NCBI GenBank assembly: GCA_031268065.1
Contig: JAIRXX010000289.1
Span: 1 to 14,026, forward strand
Reading direction: 5' to 3'
DNA length: 14,026 nucleotides
From: Propionibacteriaceae bacterium
Lineage (GTDB): Bacteria; Actinomycetota; Actinomycetes; Propionibacteriales; Propionibacteriaceae
The position numbers and the translations under genes were made by a program. Every line of letters begins with the position of its first letter. Position 1 is the first letter of the stretch. This document shows positions 1 to 7,510 of the stretch, in pieces. Under the pieces are notes generated by a model that had not been told where the DNA came from, did no database searches, and saw only the letters and a program-made list of their open reading frames with translations.

Positions 1-1
1 G

Positions 2-208
2 GTGGTGGACGTTCTGCCCAGCAAGCAGGATGGTGGCCGTGACCTCGGCTTCGCCAACCTCGCCAACACCATCGGCGCCCTGCTCGCACCGGGCTTGGTC
101 GGCTTTATCTTGACTGTCAGCGGTTCATATTGGGCGGTGTTCATCACCGGCATAGTCCTGTCCATCGCCGCAGCTGTATGCATCAAACCCATCCGTTCCG
201 CCCGCTAG
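2..208 (+). CDS. MFS transporter, C-terminal end (partial)
   Basis: This is the last 68 codons of a major facilitator superfamily transporter whose start lies left of the window. The visible part begins with a VDVLPSKQDGGRDLG segment followed by FANLANTIGALLAPGL. That pattern, an acidic/Gly cytoplasmic loop with LP and RDLG and then a helix with ANT, is typical of the TM10-TM11 region of actinobacterial sugar or drug MFS proteins. Two hydrophobic helices follow (about residues 24-41 and 43-62), then a short basic tail ending in KPIRSAR. It is not closely similar to the two MFS proteins downstream. The last 42 bases of similarity (156-197) recur near 12929, where a stop codon follows KPIR directly; the final SAR residues here may therefore be newly acquired. 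The substrate cannot be told from this fragment. Confidence 0.8.
   Translation: MVDVLPSKQDGGRDLGFANLANTIGALLAPGLVGFILTVSGSYWAVFITGIVLSIAAAVCIKPIRSAR
156..197 (+). repeat. Left copy of a 42-base direct repeat bracketing the cluster
   Basis: These 42 bases at the 3' end of the first MFS gene match 12929-12969 in the same orientation, with three mismatches and one missing base. The longest shared block begins TCCATCGCCGCAGC, and the last shared block is AAACCCATCCGTT. Here the repeat is in frame and encodes part of the final transmembrane helix and KPIR. Confidence 0.75.
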
Positions 209-220
209 CTGGACTCCCCC

Positions 221-267
221 CACGACACCCCGGCAACGCGCCAGTGGCGCGTTGCCGGGGTGTCGTG
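221..267 (+). terminator. Strong hairpin after the MFS gene
   Basis: This is a perfect inverted repeat with 22-base arms (221-242 and 246-267) and a 3-base loop AGT, starting 13 bases after the MFS stop codon. There is no T-run after it, as is common for actinobacterial terminators. The position and stem strength suggest a transcription end that insulates the upstream MFS gene from the catabolic operon starting at 446. Confidence 0.75.
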
Positions 268-324
268 TCCCTGCGCTGTTGGCAGCGCGATTCCCGCTTT
301 TCCCGCTTGGGCAGCTGTCGGCGA

Positions 325-396
325 CCTATGCGCGAATAGGCATTCCCTATGCGCTAAAAAGCCTGTTGACTGCTGGGTGAAGTGGTCGGGACCGAC
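325..396 (+). promoter_or_regulatory. Putative operator region upstream of the MFS-MFS-SDR operon
   Basis: CCTATGCGC occurs twice, at 325-333 and 346-354, exactly 21 bases apart (two helical turns). Between them ATAGG (336-340) forms an inverted repeat with the first CCTAT (325-329, spacer 6). A second small dyad, GTCGG-GA-CCGAC, lies at 385-396. A TTGACT hexamer sits at 366-371 but no convincing -10 follows at normal spacing, so no promoter is called. The next gene starts at 446. Related CTATGYG half-sites lie upstream of the thiolase gene at 12784. Whether this is a transcription-factor site or something else is not shown. Confidence 0.4.
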
Positions 397-445
397 AACC
401 ATCGCCGGGCCACATCCGAACACAAAGCAGCGGAGCAGGATAACT

Positions 446-1810
446 ATGAGCGTGAGTTCAGCTAAAACAGCAGTTCCCCCCAGCGGGAAGAAATGGCTCA
501 ACTTCGGCCACCGGGGTTGGATGGTCATCATCATCGAAGGGCTGCTCATCTGCGTGGCAGCAGGGTCGGTTTCCCACGGCCTCAATATCATCACCCCGAC
601 CCTGAGCGCCCGTTACGGCATCGACAACAACTTGCTGCTGTATTGGGCCACTCCCGCCACCTTCGGCGGTGTCTTGGGAGCCTATGTGTTGGCCAAGACC
701 ACCGAGAAATATGGCTCGAAACTCAACATCATGGTGTCGTTGGCGGTTTGCGGGCTGGCTTTCGGCCTGCTGGGAACCCTCGGGTCAACCGTGGAGGGCT
801 TCTTCGTCGCCTACTTTATCGTCAACTTTTTTGGCACCGGCTACGGCTATGTGGGCGGGTTGACGCTGGTCAACATGTGGTTCCCAAAGAAGAAGAACAC
901 CGCGCTGGGGTTTGTGACTATGGGGCAGACCATGTCCACCGGTATCTACGTTCCGCTCTTGGCTTGGTTCATCAGCTTGGCTGGCCCGGAGCATCCGGAG
1001 TGGGGCTTCTGGGGGATGGCCGTGATCATGTTCGCCCTGATGGGGGTAGTGGCGATAGCGGTCAAGAACCTGCCCGAAGAAGCGGGAAGCACCCCGGACA
1101 ACGAACCGATGACTCCCGCCGAAGTTGCGGCCAGCCGGGCGGCGGCGGCCAACTTCAAGCCGGTTTACACCACCTGGCAATTCCTCAAGATGAAAGACAT
1201 CTGGCTGATGGCCATCGGCACCGGCTGCGTCTACATCATGTTGGTGGGCGTAATGTCGCAGATGGTGCCCCGGCAAATGTCCATCGGCATCGAGCAGCCG
1301 CAGGCGGTGTTGAACCTGTCCATAGCCGCCTTCATCGGCGTGCCAGGGGCATTCATCTGGGGCTGGTTGGGCCAGAAATTGTCCTCGAAAACCACCATCA
1401 TCATCTATAGCTGTTGGTGGATCGCCTCTATTGCAATCAACGCCTATTTCAGCCTCAATCCGGTCACTTTGTGGATCTCTTTGGTGATGTTGGGCTTCTC
1501 CTTCGGAGGCGCCACCAACCTGGCCACCTCCCTGGTCGCGGACAAGTTTCCTCGCTCTGCCTTCATCGGCGCGAATGCCGTGGTGCAACCTTTGCAGGGC
1601 ATCGTCCGCTCCGCCGCCACGTCGATCTTGGCGTTCGGCCTGCAGCACTTCGGCGGGCCTGACCCGGCCAATCCAGACTACGCCGGTCCTTACACCATCC
1701 TGATTGCGGTTGGCGTGGTTGGCGTGGTGTTGTTCTTGTTGACCGACACGAAACCCTCTGCTGAGACCTTGGCGGCTGAAGTGGGCTTTTCCAGCCCACA
1801 GCAGAGTTGA
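446..1810 (+). CDS. MFS transporter, OFA-like, first of a tandem pair
   Basis: This is a 454-residue, 12-helix major facilitator, the usual length for the family. The ATG at 446 is chosen because AGGA lies at 437-440; the longer open frame upstream runs through the intergenic hairpin and lacks a ribosome site. TM1 spans about residues 26-45. A degenerate MFS motif A (GAYVLAKTTEKYGSK, 78-92) follows TM2. A Gly-rich TM4-5 region (GTGYGYVGG) leads into WFPKKK (145-150), the pattern seen in oxalate/formate-antiporter-like and monocarboxylate MFS carriers. It is about 70 percent identical by eye to the next gene and is likely co-transcribed with it and the SDR. It probably moves the organic acid or phenolic-type substrate of the cluster, or exports an acid product; the substrate is inferred only from context. 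Confidence 0.88.
   Translation: MSVSSAKTAVPPSGKKWLNFGHRGWMVIIIEGLLICVAAGSVSHGLNIITPTLSARYGIDNNLLLYWATPATFGGVLGAYVLAKTTEKYGSKLNIMVSLAVCGLAFGLLGTLGSTVEGFFVAYFIVNFFGTGYGYVGGLTLVNMWFPKKKNTALGFVTMGQTMSTGIYVPLLAWFISLAGPEHPEWGFWGMAVIMFALMGVVAIAVKNLPEEAGSTPDNEPMTPAEVAASRAAAANFKPVYTTWQFLKMKDIWLMAIGTGCVYIMLVGVMSQMVPRQMSIGIEQPQAVLNLSIAAFIGVPGAFIWGWLGQKLSSKTTIIIYSCWWIASIAINAYFSLNPVTLWISLVMLGFSFGGATNLATSLVADKFPRSAFIGANAVVQPLQGIVRSAATSILAFGLQHFGGPDPANPDYAGPYTILIAVGVVGVVLFLLTDTKPSAETLAAEVGFSSPQQS
1781..1799 (+). other. Hairpin at the 3' end of the first tandem MFS gene
   Basis: GTGGGCT (1781-1787), loop TTTCC and AGCCCAC (1793-1799) form a perfect 7-base-pair stem inside the last codons of the first MFS gene, 40 bases before the next start. 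There is no T-run after it. It could be an mRNA-stabilising or partial read-through structure that sets the ratio of the two transporters. Confidence 0.4.
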
Positions 1811-1839
1811 CTTAGCCGCCGGACGCGAGGGAGACAACG

Positions 1840-3228
1840 ATGTCACGACGAATCTTCAACTTTGGCGGCAGAGGTTGGTCCGTCATCGCCACCGAAGGCC
1901 TGTTGATTTGCATAGCCGCCGGTTCGGTGTCACATGGGTTGAATATCATCACCCCCACACTCAGCCAGGCCTACGGCATCGACAACAACACACTGCTTTA
2001 CTGGGCCACCCCGGCCAGCTTCGGCGGGGTGCTCGGCTCATACGTGCTGGCCAAAGCGGTGGAACGCTGGGGTTCAAAACGGATCATTGTGATCTCGCTG
2101 GCCCTGTGCGGAGTGGCTTTCGGCATGTTGGGCACTGTCGGCTCCACGGTCACCGGCTTCTTCGCAGCGTATTTCGCGGTTTGCTTCTTCGGCACCGGCT
2201 ACGGCTACGTGGGCGGCATGACCCTGGTGAACATGTGGTTCCCGAAGAAGTGCTCTGCCGCGCTCGGGTTCGTCACGATGGGGCAGACCATGTCCACCGG
2301 GATCTATGTCCCGTTGCTGAGCTGGTTCATTTCGCTGGCCGGTCCAAAGCATCCAGAACACGGATTTTGGGGCATGTCCGCAATCATGTTCGTGCTGATG
2401 ATCCAAGTGGCGCTCACCGTGCGGAACCTGCCCGAAGAAGTCGGCCACACCCCGGACAACGAGCCGATGACCGTCGAAGAGGCGGCGGCCAGCCGGGCGG
2501 CGGCGGCCAACTTCAAGCCGGTTTACACCACCTGGCAACTGCTGAAGATGAAAGACATCTGGCTGATGGCGTTGGGTACCGGCTGCGTCTACATCATGGT
2601 GGTGGGCGTAATGTCGCAAATGGTGCCCAGGCAGATGTCGGTTGGCATCGACCAGAACCAGGCGGTGTTGAACTTGTCCATCGCCGCATTCATCGGCGTG
2701 CCCGGGGCATTCGTTTGGGGTTGGCTCGGGCAGCGGGTGCCACGCAAGGCGGCGGCTATTGTCTACTGCGCCTGGTGGATTGTCGCCATCTCCATCAACG
2801 CCTACTTCTCACTGAACCCGGTCACTTTGTGGATTTCCCTGGTAATGCTCGGATTCTCCTTCGGCGGCGCCACCAATCTGGCGGTATCTATCGTGGCCGA
2901 CAAGTTCCCACGCAGCGCTTTCGTCAGCGCCAACGCGGTGGTGCAACCCATCCAAGGTTTGGTGCGCTCAATGGCCACCGCCATTCTCGCTTTCGGTCTG
3001 CAGCGCTTCGGCGGGCCTGATCCGGCCCACCCGGATTACGCCGGTCCCTACACCATCCTCATCGGCATTGGCTTGCTCGCCATCGTGCTCTTCTGGTTCA
3101 CCAATACCAAACCGGACCCGGAGACGCTGGCTGCGGACAACCTGAACACTGCTGCCATCGCAGCCGCCGGTGGTGGCGGCGTCATTCCCGAATACCCACC
3201 GAAAGGAACCAATCATGGGCAGGCTTGA
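1840..3228 (+). CDS. MFS transporter, OFA-like, second of a tandem pair
   Basis: This is a 462-residue, 12-helix major facilitator and a clear paralogue of the gene before it. The blocks SVSHGLNIITPTL, GTGYGYVGG, VTMGQTMSTGIYVPLL, AANFKPVYTTWQ, GVMSQMVPRQMS and AFIGVPGAF are shared almost unchanged. The start at 1840 follows a good GAGGGAGA ribosome site, 29 bases after the previous stop. The motif-A position reads GSYVLAKAVERWGSK. The C-terminus has an extra Gly-rich tail (AAGGGGVIPEYP) not present in the first copy, and the last 14 bases overlap the SDR start. A tandem duplication is evident; two specificities or an uptake/efflux pair are both possible. It probably serves transport for the catabolic cluster. 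Confidence 0.88.
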   Translation: MSRRIFNFGGRGWSVIATEGLLICIAAGSVSHGLNIITPTLSQAYGIDNNTLLYWATPASFGGVLGSYVLAKAVERWGSKRIIVISLALCGVAFGMLGTVGSTVTGFFAAYFAVCFFGTGYGYVGGMTLVNMWFPKKCSAALGFVTMGQTMSTGIYVPLLSWFISLAGPKHPEHGFWGMSAIMFVLMIQVALTVRNLPEEVGHTPDNEPMTVEEAAASRAAAANFKPVYTTWQLLKMKDIWLMALGTGCVYIMVVGVMSQMVPRQMSVGIDQNQAVLNLSIAAFIGVPGAFVWGWLGQRVPRKAAAIVYCAWWIVAISINAYFSLNPVTLWISLVMLGFSFGGATNLAVSIVADKFPRSAFVSANAVVQPIQGLVRSMATAILAFGLQRFGGPDPAHPDYAGPYTILIGIGLLAIVLFWFTNTKPDPETLAADNLNTAAIAAAGGGGVIPEYPPKGTNHGQA

Positions 3229-3976
3229 CAACAAAATTGCCATCGTGACCGGAGGCAACTCCGGCATCGGGCGGGCAACCGCAGAACTATTCGCCCGCGA
3301 GGGGGCGACAGTGGTGATCGCTGCCCGCCGTGCCGGGGAGAACCGGGCCACCGTGGCGGAGATCACCGCTCAAGGTGGGGTGATCAGCGCAGTGGAGGCA
3401 GACGTCACCCAGCCGGCCGACTGCCGACGGTTGGTGGACGGGGTAGTCGCACGGCATGGCCGCATCGATGTGCTGGTTAACAACGCTGGAATAGCGGACA
3501 AACACCGCCGGATCACTTTCTGCGACGAAGAGTGGTACGACCATGTGGTGCGGACCGATCAATATTCGGTGTACTACATGATGAAGTACGCCCTAGCGCA
3601 GATGGAGAGGGCTGGCAGCGGCTCGATCATAAATATTTCCTCGATTGGCGCCGGGGGCGTTGCGGGCGTCGCATATAGCGCGGCCAAAGCGGCGGTGAAC
3701 GCGATGACCAAGAACACAGCCCTGCAATACAGCGCCACGGCCATTCGGATCAACGCAGTTGCGCCGGGACCGACGCCAACGCCGCTCAATGCTCCCGAGG
3801 CCGTTGCCACTTTCGACCAGGAATTTGCCGCTCTCACCGCGCGGCACATCGATGTGGGGCTTCCGACCGCAGACGTGTGCGACCAGGCCGAAGCCATCTT
3901 GTTTTTCGCCTCAGAAGCGGCGAAGGCCATTACCGGCCAGATTCTCTACGTCGATCACGGCACCTCGCTGTACTGA
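3215..3976 (+). CDS. Short-chain dehydrogenase/reductase (classical SDR)
   Basis: This is a 253-residue classical SDR, NAD(P)H-dependent and cytoplasmic. The start at 3215 is set by AAGGA at 3204-3208 and by the protein beginning directly at the Rossmann strand; the frame overlaps the end of the MFS gene by 14 bases. Visible motifs are TGGNSGIG (12-19, cofactor loop), NNAG (89-92), SS at 142-143, the YSAAK pair Tyr154/Lys158, and a C-terminal GQILYVDHG. The Asn of the usual Asn-Ser-Tyr-Lys tetrad appears to be Asp115 (DHVVRTDQYSVY where most members have a V-N-L core). ARR at 37-39 after the second strand may favour NADP(H). In context it could reduce a polyphenol or cyclic ketone (phloroglucinol-reductase-like), or oxidise a beta-hydroxy acid to the beta-keto acid that BKACE needs. 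Sequence alone does not decide. Confidence 0.88.
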   Translation: MGRLDNKIAIVTGGNSGIGRATAELFAREGATVVIAARRAGENRATVAEITAQGGVISAVEADVTQPADCRRLVDGVVARHGRIDVLVNNAGIADKHRRITFCDEEWYDHVVRTDQYSVYYMMKYALAQMERAGSGSIINISSIGAGGVAGVAYSAAKAAVNAMTKNTALQYSATAIRINAVAPGPTPTPLNAPEAVATFDQEFAALTARHIDVGLPTADVCDQAEAILFFASEAAKAITGQILYVDHGTSLY

Positions 3977-3990
3977 CCGCCAGCGTGGCA

Positions 3991-4032
3991 AATCGGCCAT
4001 CGATCCCAATCATGCGGGGGCGATGGCCGATT
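3991..4032. terminator. Bidirectional hairpin between convergent SDR and CoA-transferase genes
   Basis: AATCGGCCATCG (3991-4002) and CGATGGCCGATT (4021-4032) form a perfect 12-base-pair stem with an 18-base loop that has some inner C/G pairing. It fills the 63-base gap between two converging genes. This is the expected place for a terminator used from both strands. Confidence 0.7.
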
Positions 4033-4039
4033 GGCGTGG

Positions 4040-4696
4040 CTAGCGCATCGACACCAGCGCCGGGGTGACTTTCAGCGGTGCCGCAGTGGCGGCTTTGATA
4101 TCGTCCAAACTGAATTCCGGGTTGATCTCCCGCAGCTCCAAGCCCTGCTCGGTGACTGCGATGACACCCATTTCGGTGACGATCAGATCGACGCCGTGTG
4201 CGGCGGTGAGTGGGAGTGTGCAGCGCCGCAAGATCTTCGGGTTGCCCTTCTGGGTGTGTTCCATAGCGACGATTACTTTCCTCGCGCCGACCACCAGATC
4301 CATCGCCCCGCCCATTCCGGGCACCATCTTGCCGGGAATGATCCAATTGGAAAGATTTCCCCCGGCATCCACCTGCAACGCGCCCAGCACGGTTACATCC
4401 ACATGGCCGCCGCGAATCAAGCCGAAAGAAGTGGCGGAATCGATGTAGCTGCCGCCAGGCGCGGCTATTGCGGGCTGGCCGCCAGCGTCAACGATATGCA
4501 ACTGATCGCGGGTGTCGTCATTGACCACACCGGCCCCGATGATTCCATTCTCGGCCTGTAGGAAGACCTTGATGCCAGCGGGGAGGAATTTGGGGATCAG
4601 CGTGGGCAGGCCGATGCCGAGATTCACCACGTCGCCGTGGCTCAACTCCCGGGCCACCCGTGCGGCGATGAATTCTTTGATTTGCGACTTGTCCAT
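4040..4696 (-). CDS. atoA: 3-oxoacid/acetoacetate CoA-transferase, subunit B
   Basis: This is the 218-residue beta subunit of a family I CoA-transferase (AtoA/ScoB/CtfB type). It transfers CoA between an acyl-CoA such as acetyl- or butyryl-CoA and acetoacetate. The N-terminus carries [10 protein letters not shown] (25-34), and the catalytic Glu is in QAENGIIG (Glu49), which forms the glutamyl-CoA thioester. Length is typical. Its ATG overlaps the stop of subunit A by one base (TAATG), implying translational coupling. It is the last gene of the six-gene minus-strand operon. With BKACE producing free acetoacetate upstream in the operon, the natural role is activation of acetoacetate to acetoacetyl-CoA for the thiolase. 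The acyl donor is not identifiable from sequence. Confidence 0.92.
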   Translation of the reverse strand: MDKSQIKEFIAARVARELSHGDVVNLGIGLPTLIPKFLPAGIKVFLQAENGIIGAGVVNDDTRDQLHIVDAGGQPAIAAPGGSYIDSATSFGLIRGGHVDVTVLGALQVDAGGNLSNWIIPGKMVPGMGGAMDLVVGARKVIVAMEHTQKGNPKILRRCTLPLTAAHGVDLIVTEMGVIAVTEQGLELREINPEFSLDDIKAATAAPLKVTPALVSMR

Positions 4697-5382
4697 TAGC
4701 CAATACCCCCATCCACCAAGTAGTTGACAAAGATTCCCGGTGTGACCACGTTCTCCGGCAAGATGTCGCCGATTTCGACGATGTGTACGGCCTCGGCGAT
4801 GACGGTGTCGGCGGCGGTGGCCATCAGCGAGCTAAAGTTGCGCATCGTGCCCTTGTACCAAACGTTGCCGCACCGGTCGACGTAGTATCCGGCGATCAGG
4901 GCAACATCGGCCTGCAGCGGTTTCATCACCAGGTAGTCGCGGTGGTCAATGGCAATCTTGCGTTCCACGAAAGGGTTGTCCTCCACCAGGGTACCCACTC
5001 CGGTCGGGGTGATGACCCCGCCCAGACCGGCCCCTCCAGCCCGGATCATCTCCGCGAAAGAGCCTTGTGGCAGCAAGACAAGTTCCAATTCCCCGGCGTT
5101 GGTTTGGGTAGCCACCTCGGGGTTCAAGCCGACGTGGGTGGCGATCAGCTTCCCCACCTGGCGGTTGTGGATCAGCTTGGCGGTGCCGTAGAACTCTTCC
5201 CCGGTGGGGCCTCCTGGCATGGATGCGTCGTTGGAGATGACGGTGAAGTTTCCCTTGCCGCTGCGGGCCAAGGCGTCGATGACCCGGTGCGCGTTGCCAC
5301 ACCCCATGAACCCGCCCAGCATCAAAGTGGCCCCGTCCGGGATCAACGCCGCCGCCGCTGCTGCGGTAATTATTTCTGGCAT
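4696..5382 (-). CDS. atoD: 3-oxoacid/acetoacetate CoA-transferase, subunit A
   Basis: This is the 228-residue alpha subunit of the same heteromeric CoA-transferase. The Gly-rich CoA-binding motif [10 protein letters not shown] lies near residues 20-29. [19 protein letters not shown] and [11 protein letters not shown] are the conserved blocks of the AtoD/ScoA family. A GTG five codons upstream (5397) keeps the frame open, but the ATG at 5382 is preferred: it forms TGATG with the thiolase stop, the same overlap style as its own junction with subunit B. The thiolase-A-B order mirrors acetoacetate-degradation operons. Together with subunit B it should supply acetoacetyl-CoA from the acetoacetate released by BKACE. 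Confidence 0.92.
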   Translation of the reverse strand: MPEIITAAAAAALIPDGATLMLGGFMGCGNAHRVIDALARSGKGNFTVISNDASMPGGPTGEEFYGTAKLIHNRQVGKLIATHVGLNPEVATQTNAGELELVLLPQGSFAEMIRAGGAGLGGVITPTGVGTLVEDNPFVERKIAIDHRDYLVMKPLQADVALIAGYYVDRCGNVWYKGTMRNFSSLMATAADTVIAEAVHIVEIGDILPENVVTPGIFVNYLVDGGIG

Positions 5383-6578
5383 CACAGTGTTCCGCACACT
5401 TTTTCAAAGATCGCGGCGACGCCCATGCCGCCGCCGATGCACAAGGTGGCCAGGCCAGTCCGCGCAGCTGGCCGCTTGGCAAGCTCATGTAGCAGCGTCA
5501 CCGCGATTCGCGCCCCAGAAGCGCTGATCGGATGGCCGAGGGCGATAGCCCCGCCGTTGACGTTGACTTTGCCCATGTCGAATCCCAGTTCCCTGGCGAC
5601 AGCCATCGATTGCGCGGCGAAGGCTTCGTTCGCCTCGATCAGGTCAATGGATTCCAACCCCAGACCGGCTTTGGCCAGCGCGTTTCGGGTGGCTGGCACC
5701 GGGCCAAGCCCCATCACCTTCGGGTCCACCCCGCCTTGCCCCCAAGAAACCACTTTGGCAATCGGCTTGAGTCCGTGCCGCCGCACCGCCTCCGCCGAGC
5801 AGAGCACGATGGCGGCAGCGCCGTCGTTGACACCGGAAGCATTACCGGCGGTGACCCGACCACCGGTTGGCTGGAAGGCGGGGCTTAGCTTGGCCAGAGT
5901 TGCGGCGGTGGTGTCGCTGCGGGGGAATTCGTCGGTGTCAAAGATGACGGTGTTCCGCTTCACCTTGACCGGAACCGGAACTATCTCAGCGGCGAATCTA
6001 CCGCTGGACTGGGCTGCCGCAGTCTTGCGCTGGCTGGCCAGGGCGAACTCGTCCAGCTCTTCGCGGGTCAGTTGGTAGCGTTCGCAGATATTCTCAGCGG
6101 TGACGCCCATGTGGTAGCCGTTGAAGGCGTCCCAGAGGCCGTCGTTGACCATAGTGTCCACAAACTGGCTATTGAACATTCGGGCACCCCAGCGGGCTGA
6201 CGGCAGGGCGTAGGGCGAGGCTGACATATTCTCAGCACCGCCAGCCACGATGACGTCGGCGTCTTGCGCCGCGATGGTGCGGCAGGCTTCGATCAGCGCC
6301 TTCAGCCCGGAGCCGCAGACCATGCCAACGGTGTAGGCGGGGACGGTTTCAGGCAACCCGGCCTTGAGCGCGGCCTGCCGGGCCACATTCTGGCCAAGCC
6401 CGGCGGTGAGCACACAGCCGAGCATCACTTCGTCAACGGCTTCGGGGCCTAGCCCAGCTCTGGCCAGAGCTTCTTTGATGACGATGGCGCCCAGCTCAGG
6501 CGCCGGGATCGACTTGAGCGAGCCGCCGAAAGACCCGATTGCGGTGCGGACGGCGCTGGCGACGTAGATTTCAGGCAT
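5382..6578 (-). CDS. atoB: Acetyl-CoA acetyltransferase (acetoacetyl-CoA thiolase)
   Basis: This is a 398-residue thiolase of the biosynthetic/acetoacetyl-CoA type. Cys88 in [11 protein letters not shown] is the acyl-accepting nucleophile, His349 is in [16 protein letters not shown], and Cys380 is in CIGGGMG; these spacings match the well-studied acetoacetyl-CoA thiolases. In a catabolic setting it splits acetoacetyl-CoA with CoA into two acetyl-CoA, one of which can be returned to BKACE as co-substrate. The start at 6578 has AAGAGGT just upstream. It lies 9 bases after ptb, and its stop overlaps the start of CoA-transferase subunit A. It differs from the second thiolase of the window (11636-12784), so the two probably take different chain lengths. 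Confidence 0.93.
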   Translation of the reverse strand: MPEIYVASAVRTAIGSFGGSLKSIPAPELGAIVIKEALARAGLGPEAVDEVMLGCVLTAGLGQNVARQAALKAGLPETVPAYTVGMVCGSGLKALIEACRTIAAQDADVIVAGGAENMSASPYALPSARWGARMFNSQFVDTMVNDGLWDAFNGYHMGVTAENICERYQLTREELDEFALASQRKTAAAQSSGRFAAEIVPVPVKVKRNTVIFDTDEFPRSDTTAATLAKLSPAFQPTGGRVTAGNASGVNDGAAAIVLCSAEAVRRHGLKPIAKVVSWGQGGVDPKVMGLGPVPATRNALAKAGLGLESIDLIEANEAFAAQSMAVARELGFDMGKVNVNGGAIALGHPISASGARIAVTLLHELAKRPAARTGLATLCIGGGMGVAAIFEKVCGTL

Positions 6579-6587
6579 GTTTACCTC

Positions 6588-7505
6588 TTATGAGTCTGTG
6601 GGTGGTTTGGGACTGAGCGCGCAGCACAGGATGATCGAATTCAGCTTTTCGGCGGCGCTGGCGCTGCGCGAGGTAAGGCCGACTGGTACGCGGGCGCCGA
6701 TCAGGCAGCCGGCCAGCGAATTGCGCGGATCGGCGTTCCAAATTTTGGACATTATGTTGCCGGTGACCATTTGCGGGACCAACAGCAGGTCTGCATTCCC
6801 GGCGCCCGCTACCTGGTATCCCTTGATCCGGGCCGATTCGGCGCTGGTGGCCAGGTCATAGCTGATCGGGCCGATGACCCTGGCCGGGCCGAAGGCGCCC
6901 GCAGCGCTGAGCCGGGCCAATTCGGCCGCCTCCAGCGTCTCCGGCATCTTCGGATTGACCACCTCCACCGCACAGAGCGCGGCGACTACGGGTTCTGGAT
7001 TGCCCAGTGCAGCCAGTGCGGCGACGCAGGCCAAGACGATCTGCCGCTTCGCTGCGAGGTCTGGGTAGGGGATGACCGCCGCATCAGACATGGCAAGCAG
7101 CTTGTGGTAACCGGCGATTTGCATCAGGCCGAAGTGGGTGATGAAACCCTGGTCGTTGAGTCCAACCTCCTTGTTGAGGATAGGTTTGAGCAGGTCTCTG
7201 GTTTGCAGCTGCCCTTTCAAGATGAAGTCTGCTTGCCCGGAGCGCACCAATTGGACTGCCACTTCGGCGGGATTGCGTTCAGCCAGAACGTCAACGATGC
7301 GCCCTGGCCTTCCAGCTAGCCCAGCTGCCGACAAAGCGGCGCGGATTTCGTCGGCCACACCCAAGAGGACCGGTTCGACAAAACCGGCATCTGCTGCGGC
7401 GAATACCGCTTCAAGGGCGTGGGCGTCCGCCGCCCCTGGAACGGCGCAGCGCCGCCGCCCGCCAGCCAGGGCCAGTCGGGAGACATCGTCGAAGGTCCGC
7501 AACAT
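6588..7505 (-). CDS. ptb: Phosphate acyltransferase, phosphotransbutyrylase type
   Basis: This is a 305-residue member of the phosphate acetyl/butyryltransferase family, the size of phosphotransbutyrylase and much shorter than multidomain Pta. It converts acyl-CoA plus phosphate to acyl phosphate plus CoA. Conserved blocks are LKGQLQTRDLLKPIL (96-110), VVNPKMPET, PQMVTGNIMSK (244-254) and LTSRSASAAEKLNSI (278-292). It is 5 bases downstream of BKACE and shares the operon with the kinase, so the pair makes ATP from an acyl-CoA. Nothing in the window makes butyryl-CoA (no 3-hydroxybutyryl-CoA dehydrogenase, true crotonase or butyryl-CoA dehydrogenase), so acetyl-CoA or an unusual acyl-CoA must be considered as substrate. 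Confidence 0.88.
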   Translation of the reverse strand: MLRTFDDVSRLALAGGRRRCAVPGAADAHALEAVFAAADAGFVEPVLLGVADEIRAALSAAGLAGRPGRIVDVLAERNPAEVAVQLVRSGQADFILKGQLQTRDLLKPILNKEVGLNDQGFITHFGLMQIAGYHKLLAMSDAAVIPYPDLAAKRQIVLACVAALAALGNPEPVVAALCAVEVVNPKMPETLEAAELARLSAAGAFGPARVIGPISYDLATSAESARIKGYQVAGAGNADLLLVPQMVTGNIMSKIWNADPRNSLAGCLIGARVPVGLTSRSASAAEKLNSIILCCALSPKPPTDS

Positions 7506-7510
7506 CGCGC

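Noticed and set aside
260..445. Upstream extension of the first tandem MFS gene
   Set aside because: The extra residues are Cys- and Pro-rich, start at the intergenic hairpin and lack a ribosome site; ATG 446 has AGGA and begins a normal MFS N-terminus.
785..1846. Long minus-strand open frame (353 codons) opposite the first tandem MFS gene
   Set aside because: The product is His/Arg/Gly-rich with no fold-like pattern, and it mirrors a well-supported MFS gene; a GC-rich antisense shadow.
4783..6078. Plus-strand open frame (431 codons) across the CoA-transferase and thiolase genes
   Set aside because: The opposite strand encodes catalytic motifs of three recognisable gene products; this frame has none and no ribosome site.
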